A DNA stretch of 64,000 nucleotides from Streptomyces sp. NBC_00457 (GTDB lineage: Bacteria; Actinomycetota; Actinomycetes; Streptomycetales; Streptomycetaceae), in contig NZ_CP107905.1 in assembly GCF_036014015.1 (NCBI RefSeq), forward strand, positions 3,534,001 through 3,598,000, written 5' to 3'. Position 1 is the stretch's first letter, and the number at the start of each line of letters is the position of its first letter. Both the position numbers and the translations under genes were made by a program. The notes below the pieces were generated by a model that was given only the letters and a program-made list of their open reading frames with translations, made no database searches and was not told the DNA's origin. Of this stretch, positions 7,824 through 15,837 are shown piece after piece.

Positions 7824-10800
7824 GTGAGGCGAAGCAAGAACGGTCCCGAGCCGTCGTCGGCGCGGGGCAACTTCACCCCGCCGCCGCGCGGAGCGGCGCC
7901 CGCCCATGTACCCGGATCGGAGCCAACGGCCGCGCCGGCTCCGAGCGGCGGCCGTTTCTCCCCACGCAACTGGCGCGTGCCGACCCGGCTGAACGCGATC
8001 CTGCTCATACCCGTGGTGGTCGGCCTGGTCATGGGCGGCTTCCAGGTGAAGAGCTCGATCGACACCTGGCAGGAGGCCGAGGACGCGGAGAACACCGCGC
8101 GCCTGGTCCGGGCCTCCCTGAACTACGCCGACGCGCTCTACGTCGAGCGTGACACCACCGCCGCGCCCCTGCTGAAGGGCAGCGCACAGAGCGCCGAGGA
8201 CAAGGCGACCGTCACCAAGCTGCGCGCGGCCACGGACAAGGCCGCCGACGCCTTCGACGAAGCGGCCCAGAGCATGCCGTCCAAGCCCGGCCTGGAGCGC
8301 CGCCTGAAGCTGTTCCGCGACGAGGAGCCGAAGCTCGCCAAGCTGCGCGCGGCCGCGTACACGAGCAAGCTGACCGGCGTGCAGACCGAAGAGGGCTACG
8401 TCGAGGTCGCGCACCCCCTCACCGAGTTCGCCAACGAGCTCGGTCTGGGCACCGGCAACATCACCAGCTACGGCCGGACCGTCTACGCCATCGAGCTCAC
8501 CAAGGCGGCCCTGTCGCTGCAGCGCTCCATCGGCATGCACCTGCTGATCAAGCCCGGCCCGGACGCCGCGGGCTTCGGCAAGCAGCGCGTCGCCCTCTCC
8601 TCGTACGCGTACCTGGAAGGCATCGCCGTCGAGGAGTACATCGGCGGTGGCACCGAGGCGGACGCGCAGAAGCTCGAGGACGCCGAGGCGAAGATCAAGA
8701 CCGAGGGTGCGGCGATGGCCAAGCAGGCCGCCGCCGACGCCGCCGCGCAGGGCGAGAAGTACGTACCGCCGCCGTCGAACCCGACCGACATGGTCTCGGC
8801 GATCGCGACGATGGAGGGCATGGACCCCTCCGTCCGTGAGGCGCTCGGTGAGAAGGGCATCACCGCCCAGAACTGGTGGGCGGTCAACACCCTCAAGTAC
8901 AACGCCTACCAGCAGATCGAGAACGACCTGGCCGACACCGCGGTGAGCGAGGCCGCGACGATCGCCGACAACGCCAAGCGGGACGCCTTCATCGTGGGTG
9001 CCGCCGTCGTGGTCGCCCTGCTCGCCGCGTTCATCCTGGCCGGCATGGTGGCCCGCCAGATGTCCCGCTCGATGCGCCAGCTGCGCAACGCCGCCTTCGG
9101 CATCGCCGAGCAGCGCCTGCCGATGCTGGTCGACCAGCTCTCGCGCACCGACCCCGGCCGCGTCGACACCCGGGTCGCGCCGATCCCGATCAACTCGACC
9201 GACGAGATCGGCGAGGTCGCCCGCGCCTTCGACCAGGTCCACCGCGAGGCGGTCCGGCTGGCCGCCGAACAGGCCCTGCTGCGGGGCAACATCAACGCGA
9301 TCTTCACCAACCTGTCGCGCCGTAACCAGTCGCTGATCGAGGGCCAGCTGACCCTGATCACCGACCTGGAGAACAACGAGGCCGACCCGGACCAGCTGGA
9401 GAACCTCTTCAAGCTGGACCACCTCGCGACCCGTATGCGCCGCAACGGCGAGAACCTCCTGGTCCTCGCCGGCGAGGAGCCCGGCCGCCGCTGGGACCAG
9501 CCGGTCCCGCTGGTCGACGTGCTGCGCGCCGCCTCCTCCGAGGTGGAGCAGTACGAGCGCATCGAGCTCTCCGGCGTCCCGGAGGCCGAGATCCACGGCC
9601 GCGCCGTGACCGACCTCGTGCACCTGCTGGCCGAGCTCCTGGAGAACGCCACCACGTTCTCCTCCCCGCAGACCAAGGTCCGCGTCACCGCGACCCGGCT
9701 GCCCGACGGCCGCGTGATGATCGAGATCCACGACAAGGGCATCGGCCTCACCGCCGAGGACTTCGCGGACATCAACCACAAGCTGGCCAACCCGCCGACC
9801 GTGGACGCCGCGATCTCCCAGCGCATGGGCCTGTTCGTGGTCGGCCGGCTGTCCGACCGGCACGGCATCCGGGTCCAGCTGCGCCCCTCCGGCGAGCAGG
9901 CCGGTACGACGTCCCTGGTCATGCTGCCCGACGCGATCACCCACGGTGGTGGCGGCGACTACCAGACGGCCCCGGACGAGTTCACGGTCTCCCAGATCAT
10001 CCCGGAGCGCAGCTTCCAGGGTGAGGACTTCAACCGCCAGCCGCTGCGTACGGCCGCGGAGCTCGGCTTCGACGACAGCCGCTACTCCGAGGTCCCGGAC
10101 GACATACGCGAGCTGGATCCCGTAGGCCGCTCCCTGATGCGCGAGGAGCGCCGGGCGGCCCTGGAGTCCCAGAGTCCGCAGAACCCGGGCCAGCAGCCCG
10201 CACAGGACGCTTCCGCCCCCTCGTACGCCGACGCCTTCGACGACCTGCAGCAGCCCTACGAGGGCGGCCAGGGCGGCTACCCCGAGCAGCCCGGCGGGTA
10301 CGACCAGCAGACGGCGTACGACGAGCGGCAGCAGACGCCGTACGAGGAGCAGCAGCGTCCGGCGTACGACGAGCCGTACTACGCGCCGAACGGGGGCCTG
10401 CCGCAGAGCGACACGTTCTCGTCCAACGGCGGCTACCCCGAGCCCTCCTATCCGGAGCCGGTCCAGGAGGACCACTCGGCGCCCCGCGGCTCCGCGCCGG
10501 AGACGTTCGCGGCCTTCGAGGAGCGCCGCTACCAGGACGACTGGCCGCAGCAGAACGACTACCAGAACGGCTACGGGTCCGAGTACGCTCCGGAAACGGA
10601 GTCCACGCAGGCCGCTGACGCGAGTGAAAGCGACCACGTAGGCTTCGACCGTCCGGGACCGGCCCCCTCCGCGTCTCACGAGCTGACCGACGCCGGACTG
10701 CCCCGCCGCGGATCCACCCCCGCGAACGGCAACGGCTCGCGGCCCGTGAACCAGGAGCAGCCGGCCTCCGCACCGGAAAGCAACGGCAGCGGCAATGGCG

Positions 10801-11105
10801 ACTGGCGCTCGGCGAACGACGCGCGCTGGCAGCAGGCCGCACAGCTCCGCAAGCCCAAGGCGGGCGGAGTGACCGCCTCCGGCCTGCCGCGGCGGGTACC
10901 CAAGGCCAACCTGGTCGAAGGCACCGCCGAAGCGACCCCTCAGGGTGGCCCACAGGTCTCCCGCGCTCCCGAGGACGTCCGGGGCAGGCTGAGCAACCTG
11001 CGCCGCGGTGTCCAGCGGGGCCGCAGCGCGGGAAGTGAAACGAACGGCCAGGCCACTAGGAATCAACACAGTGGTCCTGACAGCACCTACAACCAGGAGC
11101 GTTAG
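7824..11105 (+). CDS. cvnA: Conservon sensor histidine kinase-like protein CvnA (second copy)
   Basis: Paralogue of the protein at 2202-5948, 1093 residues. Order of parts: short basic/Pro-rich N-terminus, membrane helix near residues 58-77 (NAILLIPVVVGLVMGGF), NIT-type extracellular region, second helix near 390-412, HAMP-like linker, dimerisation helix with LDHLATRMRRNGENLLVLAG (near 530), HATPase with LLENATTFSS (near 605) and DKGIGLT, then a 350-residue low-complexity tail rich in Tyr, Gln, Pro and Glu. The tail differs completely from that of the first copy except for the last 60 residues, which are conserved. The core from the dimerisation helix on is nearly identical in the two. GTG 7824 is used as start. 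The next gene starts just past its stop. Role as in the first conservon; input signal unknown. Confidence 0.93.
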   Translation: MRRSKNGPEPSSARGNFTPPPRGAAPAHVPGSEPTAAPAPSGGRFSPRNWRVPTRLNAILLIPVVVGLVMGGFQVKSSIDTWQEAEDAENTARLVRASLNYADALYVERDTTAAPLLKGSAQSAEDKATVTKLRAATDKAADAFDEAAQSMPSKPGLERRLKLFRDEEPKLAKLRAAAYTSKLTGVQTEEGYVEVAHPLTEFANELGLGTGNITSYGRTVYAIELTKAALSLQRSIGMHLLIKPGPDAAGFGKQRVALSSYAYLEGIAVEEYIGGGTEADAQKLEDAEAKIKTEGAAMAKQAAADAAAQGEKYVPPPSNPTDMVSAIATMEGMDPSVREALGEKGITAQNWWAVNTLKYNAYQQIENDLADTAVSEAATIADNAKRDAFIVGAAVVVALLAAFILAGMVARQMSRSMRQLRNAAFGIAEQRLPMLVDQLSRTDPGRVDTRVAPIPINSTDEIGEVARAFDQVHREAVRLAAEQALLRGNINAIFTNLSRRNQSLIEGQLTLITDLENNEADPDQLENLFKLDHLATRMRRNGENLLVLAGEEPGRRWDQPVPLVDVLRAASSEVEQYERIELSGVPEAEIHGRAVTDLVHLLAELLENATTFSSPQTKVRVTATRLPDGRVMIEIHDKGIGLTAEDFADINHKLANPPTVDAAISQRMGLFVVGRLSDRHGIRVQLRPSGEQAGTTSLVMLPDAITHGGGGDYQTAPDEFTVSQIIPERSFQGEDFNRQPLRTAAELGFDDSRYSEVPDDIRELDPVGRSLMREERRAALESQSPQNPGQQPAQDASAPSYADAFDDLQQPYEGGQGGYPEQPGGYDQQTAYDERQQTPYEEQQRPAYDEPYYAPNGGLPQSDTFSSNGGYPEPSYPEPVQEDHSAPRGSAPETFAAFEERRYQDDWPQQNDYQNGYGSEYAPETESTQAADASESDHVGFDRPGPAPSASHELTDAGLPRRGSTPANGNGSRPVNQEQPASAPESNGSGNGDWRSANDARWQQAAQLRKPKAGGVTASGLPRRVPKANLVEGTAEATPQGGPQVSRAPEDVRGRLSNLRRGVQRGRSAGSETNGQATRNQHSGPDSTYNQER

Positions 11106-11115
11106 TGTGAGCCCG

Positions 11116-11529
11116 ATGAGCCAGGCGGCGCAGAACCTGAACTGGTTGATCACCAACTTCGTGGACAACACCCCCGGGGTGTCGCACACGGTGGTGGTCT
11201 CCGCCGACGGACTCCTTCTGGCGATGTCCGAAGGCTTTCCGCGCGACCGCGCCGACCAGCTCGCGGCGGTCGCCTCCGGTCTGACCTCACTGACCGCCGG
11301 TGCCTCGCGCATCTTCGAGGGCGGCAGTGTGAACCAGACGGTTGTGGAGATGGAGCGGGGATTCCTGTTCATCATGTCCATCTCCGACGGTTCGTCGCTC
11401 GCAGTACTTGCACACCCGGAGGCGGACATCGGCCTCGTCGGGTACGAGATGGCGCTTCTGGTGGACCGTGCCGGTACGGTCCTCACCCCTGATCTGCGTG
11501 CGGAGCTCCAAGGGAGCCTTCTCAACTAA
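11116..11529 (+). CDS. cvnB: Roadblock/LC7-family protein CvnB (second copy)
   Basis: 137 residues, roadblock/LC7 fold, near twin of the first CvnB (MSQAAQNLNWLITNFVDNTP, then GLTSLTAGASRIFEGG). Main differences are VNQT for VAQT near residue 77 and several conservative changes after it. ATG 11116 is chosen; an in-frame GTG at 11107, better spaced from an AGGAG at 11096-11100, would add three residues, exactly as in the first copy. It lies directly behind cvnA and about 94 bases before cvnC. The near identity raises the possibility that CvnB proteins could exchange between the two conservons; that is inference. Confidence 0.92.
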   Translation: MSQAAQNLNWLITNFVDNTPGVSHTVVVSADGLLLAMSEGFPRDRADQLAAVASGLTSLTAGASRIFEGGSVNQTVVEMERGFLFIMSISDGSSLAVLAHPEADIGLVGYEMALLVDRAGTVLTPDLRAELQGSLLN

Positions 11530-11623
11530 CAGTCAGACGGTGCGTTTTGGCGTCCCGTGGCCGTAAGGTTTCGGGACGCGGCTCCACAGTGATGGGTGCC
11601 AGGCACAGTCGGAGGAGGAGAAA

Positions 11624-12208
11624 GTGGCAACACCCCCAGGCGGTTCGTCTTCGGGCAACTGGTCATACGGCCCTGCCCAGGGCCCGGGTCAGGACGACGG
11701 GTCGGCGAACCGGTACAACTTCCCCTCCGCACCGAGCCAGCGGCGGCAACCGTACGCGCCTCAGGGTCCGCAGGGTCCCGGGCCGTACGACCAGCCGCAT
11801 CAGCCCCGCATCCAACCGGTGCAGCCGCAGCGACGCTCCCCTGAGCCGGCGCCCGCCGGGGCGACGAGCAACCCCCTGGTGCGCCCGTACGCCATGACCG
11901 GCGGCCGGACGCGCCCGCGCTACCAGCTCGCCATCGAGGCACTGGTGCACACCACCGCGCAGCCGCATCAGATGCAGGGCCAGCTGCCCGAGCATCAGCG
12001 GATCTGCAACCTCTGCCGAGAGATCAAGTCGGTGGCCGAGGTCTCGGCTCTCCTCACGATCCCCCTCGGCGTGGCCAGGATCCTCGTCGCCGACTTGGCG
12101 GAGGCGGGCCTGGTCGCCATCCATCAGCCCGGCGGCGACGAGAACGCCGGCGGCCAGCCAGACGTGACACTGCTCGAAAGGGTGCTCAGTGGACTTCGCA
12201 AGCTCTAG
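11624..12208 (+). CDS. cvnC: DUF742 protein CvnC (second copy) with long N-terminal extension
   Basis: 194 residues. The C-terminal 120 residues are the DUF742 core (PLVRPYAMTGGRTRPRYQLA, HQRICNLCREIKSVAEVSA, LGVARILVADLAEAGLV) and match the first CvnC closely. The N-terminal 75 residues are a Pro/Gln/Gly-rich extension (GNWSYGPAQGPGQDDGSANR and following) absent from the first copy. GTG 11624 has a strong GGAGGAGGAG site four bases upstream. The 3' end overlaps the cvnD start by 20 bases, the same overlap length as in the first conservon. Confidence 0.92.
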   Translation: MATPPGGSSSGNWSYGPAQGPGQDDGSANRYNFPSAPSQRRQPYAPQGPQGPGPYDQPHQPRIQPVQPQRRSPEPAPAGATSNPLVRPYAMTGGRTRPRYQLAIEALVHTTAQPHQMQGQLPEHQRICNLCREIKSVAEVSALLTIPLGVARILVADLAEAGLVAIHQPGGDENAGGQPDVTLLERVLSGLRKL

Positions 12209-12770
12209 CGGAGGGCCTTCCCGCTCCACCACGTCCGCGAAGATCGTGGTGGCTGGCGGCTTCGGCGTGGGCAAGACCACGTTCGTCGGCGCCGTCTCGG
12301 AGATCAACCCGCTGCGCACGGAGGCCGTCATGACGTCTGCTTCGGCAGGCATCGACGACCTCACCCACACCGGGGACAAGACGACCACGACGGTCGCCAT
12401 GGACTTCGGCCGCATCACCCTGGACCAGGACCTCATCCTGTACCTGTTCGGCACCCCCGGTCAGGACCGGTTCTGGTTCATGTGGGACGACCTGGTGCGC
12501 GGTGCCATCGGCGCGGTCGTCCTGGTCGACACCCGCCGTCTCGCCGACTGCTTCCCCGCGGTCGACTACTTCGAGAACAGCGGACTCCCGTTCGTCATCG
12601 CCCTCAACGGCTTCGACGGACAGCAGCCGTACAACCCGGACGAGGTCCGTGAGGCCCTCCAGATCGGCCCCGACACCCCGATCATCACGACGGACGCCCG
12701 CCACCGGGCTGACGCGAAGTCGACGCTGATCACGCTTGTGGAGCATGCGCTGATGGCGCGACTGCGCTAG
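12189..12770 (+). CDS. cvnD: GTPase-like protein CvnD (second copy)
   Basis: 193-residue P-loop protein, paralogue of the first CvnD with more than 90 percent identity by eye. G1 GGFGVGKTTFVG, G3 GTPGQDRFWFMWDD, and the unusual NGFD in place of NKxD are all kept. The N-terminus has a few extra residues (GPSRS) before TTSAKIVV. It starts at GTG 12189 within cvnC and ends just before a strong terminator, closing the second conservon. Function as for the first copy; specificity between the two modules would have to come from the CvnA sensors and their tails, since the CvnB and CvnD proteins are nearly the same. Confidence 0.92.
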   Translation: MDFASSSGGPSRSTTSAKIVVAGGFGVGKTTFVGAVSEINPLRTEAVMTSASAGIDDLTHTGDKTTTTVAMDFGRITLDQDLILYLFGTPGQDRFWFMWDDLVRGAIGAVVLVDTRRLADCFPAVDYFENSGLPFVIALNGFDGQQPYNPDEVREALQIGPDTPIITTDARHRADAKSTLITLVEHALMARLR

Positions 12771-12790
12771 CCGCGCGGTGCAGGTGCACG

Positions 12791-12830
12791 AAGGGGGCGC
12801 CCTCTCCGTTTGGAGAGGGCGCCCCCTTTT
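12791..12830 (+). terminator. Strong terminator of the second conservon
   Basis: A 17-base perfect stem (12791-12807 with 12812-12828) around a GTTT loop, ending in TTTT. It lies 20 bases past the cvnD stop. Because the arm starts with AA on the plus strand it could also work for the opposite direction. Confidence 0.9.
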
Positions 12831-12890
12831 GGCGTGCTGCGTGCGGCTACTGGGCTGCCCCTGCGGGTAGTTGGCCGCCTGCGGGCCGTT

Positions 12891-12933
12891 TGTGGCTTGT
12901 CGCGCAGTTCCCCGCGCCCCTTCGGGGGCGCTG
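12891..12933 (+). repeat. Dispersed Streptomyces intergenic repeat, copy 1
   Basis: About 42 bases containing GCGCAGTTCCCCGCGCCCC, then TTCGGGGGCGCTG. The same sequence occurs at 17477-17518 next to another gene end. I remember this sequence as widespread between streptomycete genes. It has a hairpin core (CGCCCC TTCG GGGGCG) and may help end transcription. Confidence 0.75.
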
Positions 12934-12936
12934 GTG

Positions 12937-13128
12937 TCAGCGCCAGCTGTGTGGGGCCCGGAAGCCGGGCTCGCGTTCCAGGCGGCGCCAGCCTGCCCTG
13001 GCGCGGCCTCGGTGGGTCGGCTCGGTGGGCGGCTGGGCGGCGGCGCGGGCGAGGAGGATGGCCGTGATGGCGGCGACTTCCTCGGGCTCGGCGTGGCCCT
13101 TCTCGACGCGGATGTCAGGGGTGTTCAT
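12937..13128 (-). CDS. accE: Acyl-CoA carboxylase epsilon subunit AccE
   Basis: A 63-residue epsilon subunit that binds the carboxyltransferase beta subunit of actinobacterial acyl-CoA carboxylases and raises its activity. Family hallmarks are visible: N-terminal IRVEKGHAEPEEVAAITAIL, a basic/Ala/Pro linker, and the C-terminal W-x-x-L pattern (GWRRLEREPGFRAPHSW). It lies 57 bases downstream of accB on the same strand, the usual arrangement. The ATG at 13128 has a GGAG site about ten bases upstream. Its short length is normal for the family. Confidence 0.93.
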   Translation of the reverse strand: MNTPDIRVEKGHAEPEEVAAITAILLARAAAQPPTEPTHRGRARAGWRRLEREPGFRAPHSWR

Positions 13129-13185
13129 AGGTCTCAGTCTCCGTGAGAGAGGTTTCCGCGCGGGTAGCGCAGAGGGTCCGCTGGG

Positions 13186-14781
13186 TTACTGCGGAGGGTT
13201 GCCGTGCTTGCGGGAGGGCAGGTCTGCGTGCTTGGTGTGCAGCATCGCCAGGGACTTGATCAGGACCTCGCGGGTTTCCGCGGGGTCGATCACGTCGTCG
13301 ACCAGACCGCGCTCGGCCGCGTAATACGGGTGCATCAGTTCGGACTTGTACTCCTTGACCATCCGCGCCCGCATCGCCTCGGGGTCCGGGGCCTCGGCGA
13401 TCTGCCGGCGGAAGATGACGTTGGCCGCGCCTTCCGCGCCCATCACCGCGATCTCGTTCGTCGGCCAGGCGTACGTCAGGTCGGCACCGATGGACTGGCT
13501 GTCCATGACGATGTACGCACCTCCGTAGGCCTTGCGCAGGATCAGCGAGATCCGCGGCACGGTCGCGTTGCAGTAGGCGTAGAGCAGCTTCGCTCCGTGC
13601 CGGATGATCCCGCCGTGTTCCTGGTCGACACCGGGGAGGAACCCGGGGACGTCGAGGAAAGTGACGATCGGGATATTAAAAGCGTCACACATCTGGACAA
13701 AGCGCGCAGCTTTTTCCGAAGCCTCGATGTCGAGGACCCCGGCGAGCGTCTGCGGCTGGTTGGCGATGATGCCGACGACCTGGCCGTCGAGCCGGGCCAG
13801 CGCGCAGATGATGTTGCGGGCCCAGCGCTCGTGGACCTCCAGGAAGTCGCCGTCGTCGACGATCTCCTCGATCACCTTGGCCATGTCGTACGGCCGGTTG
13901 CCGTCCGCCGGGACCAGGTCGAGGAGGACCTCGCTGCGGCGGTCCAGGGCGTCCGTGGAGTCCACCCGGGGCGGGTTCTCGCGGTTGTTCTGCGGGAGCA
14001 TCGACAGGAGGTAGCGGACCTCGGCAAGGCACGTCTCCTCGTCGTCGTAGGCGAAGTGGCAGACGCCGGAGGTCTCCGCGTGTACGTCCGCGCCGCCGAG
14101 GCCGTTCTGGGTGATCTCCTCGCCGGTGACCGCCTTGACCACGTCCGGGCCGGTGATGAACATCTGGCTGGTCTCGCGGACCATGAACACGAAGTCGGTC
14201 AGCGCCGGGCTGTAGGCCGCGCCGCCCGCGCACGGGCCCAGCATCACCGAGATCTGCGGGATCACCCCGGACGCCTTGGTGTTGCGCTGGAAGATGCCGC
14301 CGTACCCGGCAAGCGCCGAGACGCCCTCCTGGATACGGGCCCCCGCACCGTCGTTGAGGGACACCAGCGGCGCGCCGGCCGCGATGGCCATGTCCATGAT
14401 CTTGTGGATCTTCGTGGCGTGGGCCTCGCCCAGCGCGCCGCCGAAGATGCGGAAGTCATGGGCGTAGACGAAGACCGTGCGGCCCTCCACCGTGCCCCAG
14501 CCGGTGATCACACCGTCCGTGTACGGCTTCTTGCCCTCCAGACCGAACCCGGTCGCCCGGTGCCGGCGCAGCTGCTCGACCTCCCGGAAGGAACCCTCGT
14601 CGAGCAGCAGCTCGATGCGCTCCCGGGCGGTCAGCTTGCCCTTGGCGTGCTGCGCCGTCGTCGCCTTCTCGCTCGGCCCGGCCACCGCCTGCGCGCGGAT
14701 CTCGTGCAGCTCGGCCACGCGCCCGCGGGCGTCGGTCGGCTCGCTCGTGGACTCACCCGGCGCCTCATCCAAAACGGTCAT
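13186..14781 (-). CDS. accB: Acetyl/propionyl-CoA carboxylase beta subunit AccB
   Basis: The 531-residue carboxyltransferase subunit moves the carboxyl group from biotin to acetyl- or propionyl-CoA, giving malonyl- or methylmalonyl-CoA for fatty acid and polyketide synthesis. The oxyanion-forming segments are clear: GAGARIQEGVSALAGYGGIF and GPCAGGAAYSPALTDF in the N-terminal half, and GFLPGVDQEHGGIIRHGAKL and KAYGGAYIVMDSQ in the C-terminal half. It starts at ATG 14781 with an AAGG site and is followed by accE. The biotinylated alpha subunit is not in the window. By synteny I equate it with S. coelicolor AccB rather than PccB. A short patch near 13665-13730 has unusual A/T-ending codons (see findings). 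Confidence 0.95.
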   Translation of the reverse strand: MTVLDEAPGESTSEPTDARGRVAELHEIRAQAVAGPSEKATTAQHAKGKLTARERIELLLDEGSFREVEQLRRHRATGFGLEGKKPYTDGVITGWGTVEGRTVFVYAHDFRIFGGALGEAHATKIHKIMDMAIAAGAPLVSLNDGAGARIQEGVSALAGYGGIFQRNTKASGVIPQISVMLGPCAGGAAYSPALTDFVFMVRETSQMFITGPDVVKAVTGEEITQNGLGGADVHAETSGVCHFAYDDEETCLAEVRYLLSMLPQNNRENPPRVDSTDALDRRSEVLLDLVPADGNRPYDMAKVIEEIVDDGDFLEVHERWARNIICALARLDGQVVGIIANQPQTLAGVLDIEASEKAARFVQMCDAFNIPIVTFLDVPGFLPGVDQEHGGIIRHGAKLLYAYCNATVPRISLILRKAYGGAYIVMDSQSIGADLTYAWPTNEIAVMGAEGAANVIFRRQIAEAPDPEAMRARMVKEYKSELMHPYYAAERGLVDDVIDPAETREVLIKSLAMLHTKHADLPSRKHGNPPQ

Positions 14782-15070
14782 GTAGCGACCTTACGAAGGA
14801 CAGCAAGGAAAGAGGGCCGTCGACTCCGTACAGTCTCCGGCCTGTTTTCCTGGTACCCCTGAACAGAACCACGACGGCATGCAGCCTTTCCGACTGGTCA
14901 GAGGGGATCCGGCTTGTAGGGGTCGCACAAAGTCGTCAGCCGAGAGCCACCTCACATTCACGTGGGGCACATGCCATCGCCGGAGTGAAACTCGAGCGTG
15001 GTTCGACGGCCGGTCGAGGGTACCCGAGGTGACCGCTCGACTCCGTTTCAAGAACATGGCGCGGAAGACG

Positions 15071-15099
15071 TTGAAGCTCGAACGGAATAGGTCTACGGT
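15071..15099 (+). promoter_or_regulatory. Candidate promoter of the YceI-family gene
   Basis: TTGAAG at 15071-15076 and TACGGT at 15094-15099 with 17 bases between fit the consensus of the main Streptomyces sigma factor. It lies 86 bases before the chosen ATG. Confidence 0.5.
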
Positions 15100-15115
15100 C
15101 GGCCGTGTTGAGCTC

Positions 15116-15129
15116 GTTGAATGTTCAAC
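15116..15129 (+). promoter_or_regulatory. MarR-like operator upstream of yceI
   Basis: GTTGAATGTTCAAC has arms GTTGAA/TTCAAC around TG. Further TTGA/TCGA half sites lie at 15071-15082 and 15107-15120. It sits just past the expected transcription start, a position suited to repression. MarR-family regulators often bind TTGA-TCAA dyads; no MarR gene is present in the window. Confidence 0.5.
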
Positions 15130-15184
15130 ATCACCGGCCGTGGTCTCCGCCCGGAGCCGCGACCCGTCCCCTTTGGAGCAGATC

Positions 15185-15796
15185 ATGGGCATCTTCGGCC
15201 GCAAGGAAGACACCACCGAGACCGCCGCTGCCGAGTCCGCCTCGGCGGCGCCCGACCTGGCCGCCCTGACCGGCGACTACACCATCGACCCGTCGCACTC
15301 CTCGATCGGGTTCGTCGCCCGCCACGCCATGGTCACGAACGTCAAGGGCAAATTCCTCGACTTCACCGGCTCGCTGCACCTGGACGGCACCGACCCGGCG
15401 CAGTCCACCGCCACCATCGACGTCAAGATGGACAGCGTCGACACGGGTTCCGCGGACCGTGACGGGCACCTGAAGAGCTCCGACTTCTTCAAGATCGAGG
15501 AGTTCCCGACGATGACCTTCCGCTCCACCAAGGCGGAGGCCCTCGGCGCCGAGGACTACCGGATCACCGGCGACCTGAGCATCCTCGGTGTCACCAAGCC
15601 GCTCACCATCGACCTGGAGTTCAACGGCGCCGCGAAGGACCCCTTCGGCAACGAGCGCGTGGGCTTCGAGGGCAAGGCGGAGATCAAGCGCTCCGAGTGG
15701 GGCCTGACCTGGAACGCGGCGCTGGAGACCGGCGGCGTCCTGGTCTCCGACAAGATCAAGCTGAACTTCGACATCTCGGCGATCAAGAACGCGTGA
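15185..15796 (+). CDS. YceI-family lipid-binding protein
   Basis: A 203-residue protein with the YceI beta-barrel, a fold that binds isoprenoid chains. Residues 1-28 are a hydrophilic, acidic/Ala-rich lead without a signal peptide. The YceI domain begins at LTGDYTIDPSHSSIGFVARH (near residue 31) and includes VKGKFLDFTGSLHLD, the SADRDGHLKSSDFF segment, and the closing EWGLTWNAALETGG. ATG 15185 is chosen because GGAG lies seven bases upstream and the domain start fits. It has its own promoter and operator-like dyad, and a strong hairpin right after the stop. Homologues are often stress-induced and MarR-controlled; the ligand here is unknown. Confidence 0.9.
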   Translation: MGIFGRKEDTTETAAAESASAAPDLAALTGDYTIDPSHSSIGFVARHAMVTNVKGKFLDFTGSLHLDGTDPAQSTATIDVKMDSVDTGSADRDGHLKSSDFFKIEEFPTMTFRSTKAEALGAEDYRITGDLSILGVTKPLTIDLEFNGAAKDPFGNERVGFEGKAEIKRSEWGLTWNAALETGGVLVSDKIKLNFDISAIKNA

Positions 15797-15807
15797 CGCT
15801 CCGCGAC

Positions 15808-15837
15808 AGCGCCGGTGAGCCTCGGCTCACCGGCGCT
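15808..15837. terminator. Bidirectional terminator between yceI and the YdeI-like gene
   Basis: AGCGCCGGTGAGC at 15808-15820 and its perfect complement at 15825-15837 form a 13-base stem with a CTCG loop. It serves two converging genes, and its right arm lies inside the 3' end (stop codon 15827-15829) of the minus-strand gene. Confidence 0.85.

Larger units (their letters stand above)
14782..15184. other. Divergent intergenic region between accB and yceI
   Basis: About 400 bases between two outward-reading genes. It holds the accB promoter on the minus strand (not resolved), a candidate HrdB-type promoter for yceI (15071-15099) and a TTGA/TCAA operator cluster (15071-15130). A frame that extends the yceI gene upstream through this region has no good start and poor composition. 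Confidence 0.6.

Noticed and set aside
7749..11525. A 1258-codon open frame on the minus strand opposite the second conservon
   Set aside because: Wrong-frame artefact of high-GC coding DNA; low-complexity Arg/Gly/Val composition and no domain.
14879..15184. A 102-codon upstream extension of the YceI-family gene
   Set aside because: No ribosome site, poor composition, and it runs through the promoter and operator; ATG 15185 fits the family start.
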